Of a DNA stretch of 6,392 nucleotides, positions 1-4,089 are shown piece by piece. The stretch lies in NCBI GenBank assembly GCA_029881615.1, contig JAOUMF010000137.1, positions 1 to 6,392 on the forward strand, written 5' to 3'. This stretch comes from Alphaproteobacteria bacterium (lineage in GTDB: Bacteria > Pseudomonadota > Alphaproteobacteria > UBA8366 > JADFVY01). The stretch's first letter is position 1, and every line of letters begins with the position of its first letter. The translations under genes were made by a program, and so were the position numbers. The notes under the pieces were generated by a model. That model worked only from the letters and a program-made list of their open reading frames with translations, did not search any database and had not been told where the DNA came from.

Positions 1-771
1 ATGGCCGCGCTGGAGATTCACCAAATTCCCGTCTGGGACGATAATTACGTCTATCTGGCGCATGATCCGGAAACCGGGTCTACCGCCGTTATCGACCCGG
101 CGGAGGCGGAGGCGGTGCTGGACGCGGCCGCGACCAAGGGCTGGAAGATCACCCATATCCTGAACACCCACCATCACGGCGACCACACCGGCGGCAACGA
201 GGAAATCAAGGCCGCCACCGGCTGCACCATCGTCGGCGCACGATCCGATGCCGGCCGCATCCCCGGCATCGACGTCCAGGTCGGCGAGGGCGACACATAC
301 AAGATGGGATCGGCCGTCGCCAAGGTGTTCGACGTGCCCGGCCATACCAGCGGCCATATCGCCTACTGGTTCGAGGAATCGGACGTGCTTTTCTGCGGCG
401 ACACGCTGTTCGCGCTGGGCTGCGGCCGCCTGTTCGAGGGCACGGCGGAACAGATGTGGCGCTCGCTGGACAAGTTCCGCGCCCTGCCCGGCACGACACG
501 CATCTGCTGTGCCCATGAATATACCCAGGCCAATGCCCGCTTCGCGGTGACGGTGGATCCCGACAACGCGGCGCTGACCGCGCGCGTGGGAGAGATCGAC
601 CGCCTGCGCGCGGATGGCAAGCCAACCGTGCCCTCGACCCTGGCCGAGGAACTGGCGACCAACCCCTTCCTGCGCGCCGACGATTCCGGCGTGGCGGCGG
701 CGGTGGGGCTGGCGGGCGCCGACCCGGTCGCCGTCTTCGCCGAAGTGCGCGGACGCAAGGACAAGTTCTGA
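1..771 (+). CDS. gloB: Hydroxyacylglutathione hydrolase (glyoxalase II)
   Basis: This 256-residue cytosolic enzyme hydrolyses S-D-lactoylglutathione to D-lactate and glutathione, the second step of methylglyoxal detoxification. It has the metallo-beta-lactamase fold. The signature THHHGDH occupies residues 56-62 and supplies metal ligands H57, H59, D61 and H62. Further ligands are H115 (in PGHTSGH), D134 (in CGDTLF) and H172 (in AHEY), so the two-metal site is complete. R143 (GCGRLFEG), Y174 and the basic C-terminal segment (RGRKDKF, 250-256) match the glutathione-binding positions of the family. Length is typical for bacterial GloB (about 255), and the N-terminus (IPVWDDNYVYL) fits a full-length protein starting at base 1, although the upstream RBS is outside the window. 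It is followed after 31 bp by a glutathione S-transferase on the same strand, consistent with a shared glutathione theme. Codon use matches the neighbours and nothing is missing. Confidence 0.97.
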   Translation: MAALEIHQIPVWDDNYVYLAHDPETGSTAVIDPAEAEAVLDAAATKGWKITHILNTHHHGDHTGGNEEIKAATGCTIVGARSDAGRIPGIDVQVGEGDTYKMGSAVAKVFDVPGHTSGHIAYWFEESDVLFCGDTLFALGCGRLFEGTAEQMWRSLDKFRALPGTTRICCAHEYTQANARFAVTVDPDNAALTARVGEIDRLRADGKPTVPSTLAEELATNPFLRADDSGVAAAVGLAGADPVAVFAEVRGRKDKF

Positions 772-802
772 AAACAACCCGACGACATAAGGAACATATT
801 CG

Positions 803-1411
803 ATGAAGCTGCGCTTTTCGCCGACCTCGCCCTTCGTGCGCAAGGTTACGGTTGCACTGCATGAAACCGGACAGATGGATAATGTAGAGCTTGTGACCAC
901 CGACGTCTGGAACCCGGCGACCGATATCGCGGCGGACAACCCGGTGGGCAAGGTTCCCGCGCTGGTCGCCGACGATGGCACGGCCTACGTGGAATCCGCG
1001 ATGATCTGCGAATATGTCGACAGCCTGCATGGCGGCAGGAAACTCTTCCCGGCCTCCGGCCCGGAACGCTGGCATGTCCTGCGGCTTCAGGCGCTGGCCG
1101 ACGGCGTGATCAGCGCGGCGGTGGACCGGATCATCGAAACCCGCCGCCCGGCCGACAAGCAGTGGGACGGCTGGCACGAACGGCGCAGCGCGGCGATCGC
1201 CCGCACCCTGGACCTGCTGGAAAAAGAGGCTGGCACGCTGGGTGACGAGGCCAACGGCGGCACCATCGCCATCGGCTGCGCGCTGGGCTATCTGGATTTC
1301 CGCTTCGACGCCGACAAATGGCGCGGCGGGCGGCCCAAGCTCGCCGCCTGGTACGAAAAATTCGCCGCCCGCCCCGCGATGGTGGCGACGGCCCCCAAAA
1401 TGCCGACCTGA
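803..1411 (+). CDS. Glutathione S-transferase, YibF-like
   Basis: This 202-residue protein has the two-domain GST layout: a thioredoxin-like N-terminal domain (about 1-78) and an all-helical C-terminal domain (about 85-195). The N-terminal motif SPTSPFVRKV (6-15) closely resembles the YibF group, in which the serine before proline (S9 here) sits at the glutathione thiol. NPVGKVPAL (46-54) contains the expected cis-proline P52, and E64-S65 matches the gamma-glutamyl binding pair. The C-terminal part (IGCALGYLDFR, 157-167) is also YibF-like. The aspartate of the usual GST N-capping box (S/T-x-x-D) is replaced by I157, which I recall as also divergent in YibF. The start is supported by AAGGAA at 789-794, eight bases before the ATG. 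It lies 31 bp after gloB and 13 bp before the AbrB-family gene, so the three are probably cotranscribed. The electrophilic substrate cannot be read from sequence, and the group includes enzymes of unknown physiological role. Confidence 0.93.
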   Translation: MKLRFSPTSPFVRKVTVALHETGQMDNVELVTTDVWNPATDIAADNPVGKVPALVADDGTAYVESAMICEYVDSLHGGRKLFPASGPERWHVLRLQALADGVISAAVDRIIETRRPADKQWDGWHERRSAAIARTLDLLEKEAGTLGDEANGGTIAIGCALGYLDFRFDADKWRGGRPKLAAWYEKFAARPAMVATAPKMPT

Positions 1412-1424
1412 ACCGCCGCGCACG

Positions 1425-2498
1425 ATGAGCGGGACCGGTTCCGGCGGCGCGACCCCGGCCTGGGTGACGGCGCGCACATTTGCCCTTGGCATTGCCGCCG
1501 GCTGGCTGTTTTCGGTCACGGGCATGCCGTTGCCCTGGCTGACCGGGCCGATCGCGGTGATCGCCACGCTGGCCATCGGCGGCGTTCCGGTCCATATCCC
1601 CGACTGGTCCCGGCCGGCGATCTTCATCATGCTGGGGCTTATCATCGGTAGCCGGGTGGATAGCCGCATGGTCGCCGACCTGGCGCGCTGGCCGGTCAGC
1701 CTTGGCCTTCTCGTTCTCTATGTGCCGGTGGCGATCGCCACCATGTTTGCCTATTTCCGGATCGTCGCGCGGGCGGATCCCAACACCGCCCTGGTCAGTT
1801 CATCGCCGGGATCGCTGGCCTATGTGCTGGCCTATGCCGCCGACAGCGGCGCCGATGTCCGCAAGGTGGTGGTGACCCAGTCGGTGCGGCTGGGTATCCT
1901 GGTGCTGCTGCTGCCGCTGGCGATAACCCAGACGGCGCCCACGCCCGCCACCGCCGCCGCCGTGCCTTTCGACAGCCTCGATCAGGTTTGGCTGTTTGCC
2001 GTGGCGGCGGCCGGAGGCGCCCTGGCGGCCTGGAAGATATCCATACCCGCCGCGCCCATGCTGGGCGCGCTGGTGATCAGCGCCGTGCTGCACGCGACCG
2101 GTCTTAACACCGCCATGCCGCCCGATGTGGCGGTCAATATTGCCCAGGTAGCGCTGGGTTGCCAGATCGGCAGCCGGATGCTTGGAACGAACCGGAGGGA
2201 ATTGGCGCGGGTTTCGCTCGTCGGGCTTGGCGCGGTGCTGGTGGGGCTGACGCTGACGGCGCTGTTCGCCCTGACGGTCGATCTTCTGCTGGGCATCGAA
2301 TTCGCGCAAGGCATGCTGGCCTTTGCACCGGGCGCCATCGAGGCAATGGCCCTGATGGCGATCAGCATGGATCTGGACCCGGCCTATGTGGGCGCCCACC
2401 ATATTGCGCGGGTCATGCTGATGCCGCTGATGATCCCGCTTACCGCAAGGTTCCTCATCCCGCGCCCCGGCAAACGCGCGGCTAGCGGCCCAGAATAA
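1425..2498 (+). CDS. AbrB-family integral membrane protein (putative transporter)
   Basis: This 357-residue, very hydrophobic inner-membrane protein belongs to the AbrB family (PF05145 type; often annotated 'ammonia monooxygenase' or 'regulator of aidB', names that rest on little evidence). The family's internal duplication is visible. IIGSRV (73-78) and SSPGSLAYVLAYAADSGADVRKVVVTQ (split: SSPGS 126-130, VVVTQ 148-152) in the first half are echoed by QIGSRM (247-252), FAPGAIEAMALMAIS (300-314) and AYVGAHHIARVML (320-332) in the second. About 9-10 membrane segments are expected. The ATG at 1425 is chosen because the family N-terminus (ARTFALGIAAGWLF) begins shortly after it; no convincing Shine-Dalgarno precedes it, so translation may depend on coupling to the GST gene ending 13 bp upstream. 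An upstream extension to 1242 would overlap the GST and gives non-family sequence. The 3' end overlaps the convergent transporter gene by 17 bp. Substrate is unknown. Confidence 0.88.
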   Translation: MSGTGSGGATPAWVTARTFALGIAAGWLFSVTGMPLPWLTGPIAVIATLAIGGVPVHIPDWSRPAIFIMLGLIIGSRVDSRMVADLARWPVSLGLLVLYVPVAIATMFAYFRIVARADPNTALVSSSPGSLAYVLAYAADSGADVRKVVVTQSVRLGILVLLLPLAITQTAPTPATAAAVPFDSLDQVWLFAVAAAGGALAAWKISIPAAPMLGALVISAVLHATGLNTAMPPDVAVNIAQVALGCQIGSRMLGTNRRELARVSLVGLGAVLVGLTLTALFALTVDLLLGIEFAQGMLAFAPGAIEAMALMAISMDLDPAYVGAHHIARVMLMPLMIPLTARFLIPRPGKRAASGPE

Positions 2499-3369
2499 TT
2501 TCCTTCGAGGCCAGCAACGCGCCGCCGACGATGGCCGCGCAGGCGATGGCAACGGCCCAGGTCAGGTCGGCGGCGCCGAAGGCGATCAGCAGCAGGGTGG
2601 AGATCAGCGGGGCGGCATAGGAGAACACGCCAAGCGACTGGATATTGCCGCGCTTGACCCCGTAGTCCCAGACGAAGAAGGCCAGCCCCACCGGGCCCAG
2701 GCCCAGCGCCAGCACCGCCAGCCACTGGCCGGTATTTGCGGGCCAGACGGTTTCCTCGAAAGCCAGATGGGCGATCAGCCCCAACACCGCCGCCGCGCCG
2801 CAGAACCAGCCCACCGTGTCGGTCGGCACATGCCCGAAACGGCGCGAAACCACCGAATAGGTCGACCAGGTCAGGGCGCAGGCCGCGGCCGCGCCATAGC
2901 CCAGCGCGAATTCCGACTTGAAGTCGACCGACCCGCCGCCGGTGATCAGCAGCGCCGATCCGCCTAGCCCCAGCAACGCGCCGACCAGATGGAACCAACG
3001 CAGCCGTTCCCCCGGCAACAGGGCGGAAAACACGACGATCAACAGCGGCCACAGGTAGGCAATCAGCCCGGCCTCAACCGCGGGCGCGTTGCGCAGCGCC
3101 AGGAAATAGAAGAAATGATAACCGAACAGCCCGCCGACGCCGAGCAACCATACCGGGCCGGGATGGCCCAGATGGTCCAGCGGGTTCTCGCGGTTCGCTA
3201 TCCATTTGACCAGCGCGCCGGCGAAGGCGATGGCGAAGCACATGGCGACAAGCTGAAAGGGCGGGACGTCGCCGCTCCAGACCGTCAACAAGGCCAGAGC
3301 CCCCCACATCAATATGGCGGTGAAGCCGATCAGGGTCGCCCGCCGGTAAACGGCAACCTCTGTCGTCAT
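2482..3369 (-). CDS. DMT-superfamily (EamA) transporter, YddG-like
   Basis: This 295-residue inner-membrane protein has two EamA repeats (about 12-142 and 155-288), giving roughly ten transmembrane helices, the normal size for the drug/metabolite transporter superfamily. The end of the first repeat has the typical APAVEAGLIAYLWPLLIVVFSALLPGERL pattern (key part AYLWPLL, 104-110), and the second contains WDYGVKRGN (234-242) and SYAAPLIS (250-257). These recall YddG-type exporters of aromatic amino acids, but substrates in this superfamily are not predictable from such motifs. The start at 3369 is favoured over the longer frame from 3414 because the segment TTEVAVYRRATLIGF leads directly into helix 1, and because this ATG overlaps the stop of the Nudix gene as ATGA (3366-3369), indicating translational coupling. 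A weak G-rich stretch (CGGGG) precedes it. The stop (TAG) lies inside the 3' end of the convergent AbrB-family gene. Confidence 0.92.
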   Translation of the reverse strand: MTTEVAVYRRATLIGFTAILMWGALALLTVWSGDVPPFQLVAMCFAIAFAGALVKWIANRENPLDHLGHPGPVWLLGVGGLFGYHFFYFLALRNAPAVEAGLIAYLWPLLIVVFSALLPGERLRWFHLVGALLGLGGSALLITGGGSVDFKSEFALGYGAAAACALTWSTYSVVSRRFGHVPTDTVGWFCGAAAVLGLIAHLAFEETVWPANTGQWLAVLALGLGPVGLAFFVWDYGVKRGNIQSLGVFSYAAPLISTLLLIAFGAADLTWAVAIACAAIVGGALLASKEIILGR

Positions 3370-3791
3370 GTCATGCCCCGCGCCACACCGATGATCCGTA
3401 CCGTTTCTGTCCACAGGTCCAGTTCCATCAGTTCGTCGGGCGCAAACCAGCGGGCATCCGCCGCATCACTACCCGCGCGGGGCTCGCCCGATATCCAGTC
3501 GGCGCGGAAATCCACCAGGGTATAGTGATATTCCAGCCCGCCTTCACCGTCGCGCGTCATGGAATCGACCACATCCACCAACGGCCCGATCGCCGCCTCG
3601 ACACCGGTTTCCTCGACCAGTTCGCGCAGGGCGCATTCGCGCACCGTCTCGCCCAGTTTCTGACGGCCGCCGGGCAGACTCCAGCCTCCGGCCCGCGGCG
3701 GCTTGCCCCGCTTGATCAGCAACACATCATCGCCCTGGAAACAGACGATGCCAACGCCAGCAATTGGCGCATGCGGATATTCGCGTTTCAT
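3366..3791 (-). CDS. Nudix hydrolase (ADP-ribose pyrophosphatase-like)
   Basis: This 141-residue soluble enzyme carries a complete Nudix box, G-x5-E-x7-REUxEExGU, at residues 42-64 (G42, E48, R56-E57, E60-E61, G63). E57, E60 and E61 are the expected metal ligands for hydrolysis of a nucleoside diphosphate linked to another moiety. The lead-in GGWSLPGG (35-42) is classic. The segment HYTLVDFRADW (89-99), followed by AGSDAADARWFAPDEL (106-121), resembles the COG1051-type ADP-ribose pyrophosphatase group, but substrate assignment by eye is weak. The ATG at 3791 is preferred to the longer frame starting at 3902: it is preceded by AGGGAG (3796-3801) at four bases' spacing, and the upstream extension (arginine/proline/cysteine-rich) has no family character. 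The gene is the first of a two-gene unit and overlaps the EamA transporter start by 4 bp, so the two are probably coexpressed from a promoter in the A+T-rich divergent region. Confidence 0.94.
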   Translation of the reverse strand: MKREYPHAPIAGVGIVCFQGDDVLLIKRGKPPRAGGWSLPGGRQKLGETVRECALRELVEETGVEAAIGPLVDVVDSMTRDGEGGLEYHYTLVDFRADWISGEPRAGSDAADARWFAPDELMELDLWTETVRIIGVARGMT

Positions 3792-3795
3792 GTGG

Positions 3796-3801
3796 CTCCC
3801 T
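3796..3801 (-). promoter_or_regulatory. Ribosome binding site of the Nudix gene
   Basis: Read on the minus strand, AGGGAG lies four bases before the ATG at 3791. It decides the start against the longer open frame that begins at 3902. Confidence 0.7.
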
Positions 3802-3886
3802 GCCCCGTTTTCACAAGGCAATCTGGCATAATGGGGTGTTCGCCGCAATCGCGGCACGGGCCGGCAAGGATTCCTCGCGAATGGAC

Positions 3887-3915
3887 AGTATATTTTCAGC
3901 AAGAATCATAATTAA
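3887..3915 (-). promoter_or_regulatory. Candidate sigma70-type promoter for the Nudix-transporter unit
   Basis: On the minus strand, TATACT (3887-3892) matches five of six bases of the -10 consensus. TTAATT (3910-3915) matches three of six of the -35 consensus, with a 17-bp spacer. A start near 3880 would give a 5' untranslated region of about 90 bases. That region contains a small hairpin, GCCGC/GCGGC with a 4-base loop (3842-3855). The assignment is inference from motif match within a very A+T-rich stretch, where chance matches are frequent. Confidence 0.33.
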
Positions 3916-3924
3916 GAATTCGTT

Positions 3925-3969
3925 GATGAATAAATCCAATATTTTTATTCCATCGATTTTATCTTTTTT
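3925..3969 (+). repeat. A/T-rich bulged stem-loop followed by a T-rich run
   Basis: GATGAATAAA (3925-3934) can pair with TTTATT plus CATC (3944-3949 and 3951-3954), leaving one bulged C at 3950 and a 9-base loop. A T-rich run follows at 3957-3969, ending in six consecutive T. The shape resembles an intrinsic terminator or attenuator on the plus strand, but the stem has only three G-C pairs and would be weak. No plus-strand gene ends just upstream, so if functional it would act inside the protease leader. Confidence 0.35.
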
Positions 3970-3994
3970 CCACGATCCAAACCGGAGATATGCT
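3967..3994 (+). promoter_or_regulatory. Weak candidate promoter for the S8 protease
   Basis: TTTCCA (3967-3972) and TATGCT (3989-3994) each match four of six consensus bases with a 16-bp spacer, predicting a start near 4001 and a leader of about 90 bases. The -10 element lies inside the dyad at 3975-4004, which could then be an operator. Competing choices are an extended -10 TGGCATAAT at 3824-3832 without a -35, and TTGATG/TATTCC at 3923-3951. None is decisive. Confidence 0.2.
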
Positions 3995-4004
3995 ATCTTT
4001 GGAT
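3975..4004. repeat. Inverted repeat ATCCAAA/TTTGGAT with nested dyad
   Basis: A perfect 7-bp inverted repeat, ATCCAAA at 3975-3981 and TTTGGAT at 3998-4004, encloses 16 bases. Within them GATA (3987-3990) and TATC (3994-3997) pair around TGC, giving an 11-bp stem interrupted by a 5-base bulge (3982-3986). An overlapping, mutually exclusive dyad uses ATATGC (3988-3993) and GCATAT (4005-4010). It may be a protein-binding operator or an RNA element of the protease leader; sequence alone cannot separate these. Confidence 0.5.
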
Positions 4005-4070
4005 GCATATTGCGCCCTCTTATCCCTCGGTCAGAGAGTGGCAAGCACCTGATTGTTAAACCCTTTACGC

Positions 4071-4085
4071 ACCTCATAAGGAGGT
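4071..4085 (+). promoter_or_regulatory. Strong Shine-Dalgarno of the protease, enclosed in a hairpin
   Basis: TAAGGAGGT (4077-4085) is a near-ideal Shine-Dalgarno sequence ending four bases before the ATG at 4090, and it fixes the protease start. Immediately upstream, ACCTC (4071-4075) is perfectly complementary to GAGGT (4081-4085), with a 5-base loop ATAAG. Folding this 5-bp stem would hide the core of the ribosome binding site. The site itself is clear; the regulatory role of the hairpin is inference. Confidence 0.8.
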
Positions 4086-4089
4086 CGGC

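Larger units (their letters stand above)
3792..4089. other. Divergent A+T-rich intergenic region with multiple dyads
   Basis: This 298-bp gap separates the divergent Nudix and protease genes. Its G+C content collapses in the middle: by my count 18 of 80 bases are G or C at 3891-3970, against roughly two-thirds in the flanking genes. It contains a direct repeat AAGAAT (3901-3906 and 3914-3919), an A/T-rich bulged hairpin followed by a T-rich run (3925-3969), a 7-bp dyad with an inner dyad (3975-4004), an overlapping alternative dyad (3988-4010), and a hairpin enclosing the protease ribosome binding site (4071-4085). An open plus-strand frame covers most of the gap (3764-4093), but its composition is not gene-like and I do not call it as a gene. 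The region most likely holds divergent promoters and the protease mRNA leader. Confidence 0.75.

Noticed and set aside
1242..1424. N-terminal extension of the AbrB-family protein
   Set aside because: The extension overlaps the GST gene and encodes Pro/Arg/Ala-rich sequence unlike the family; the ATG at 1425 gives the expected N-terminus.
206..1669. 487-codon minus-strand open frame opposite gloB, GST and AbrB genes
   Set aside because: Its translation is dominated by Arg, Pro, Gly and Ala with cysteine-rich runs, and three well-supported genes lie on the opposite strand. It is a codon-bias shadow.
3810..3832. Promoter TTCACA / CATAAT on the plus strand
   Set aside because: Both hexamers match the consensus well (five of six) but the spacer is only 11 bp, too short for sigma70. 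Only the extended -10 reading of TGGCATAAT remains possible.
4056..4067. CtrA-like site (TTAA-N7-TTAA) before the protease
   Set aside because: Only the first half-site TTAA is present; the second is missing at the required spacing.
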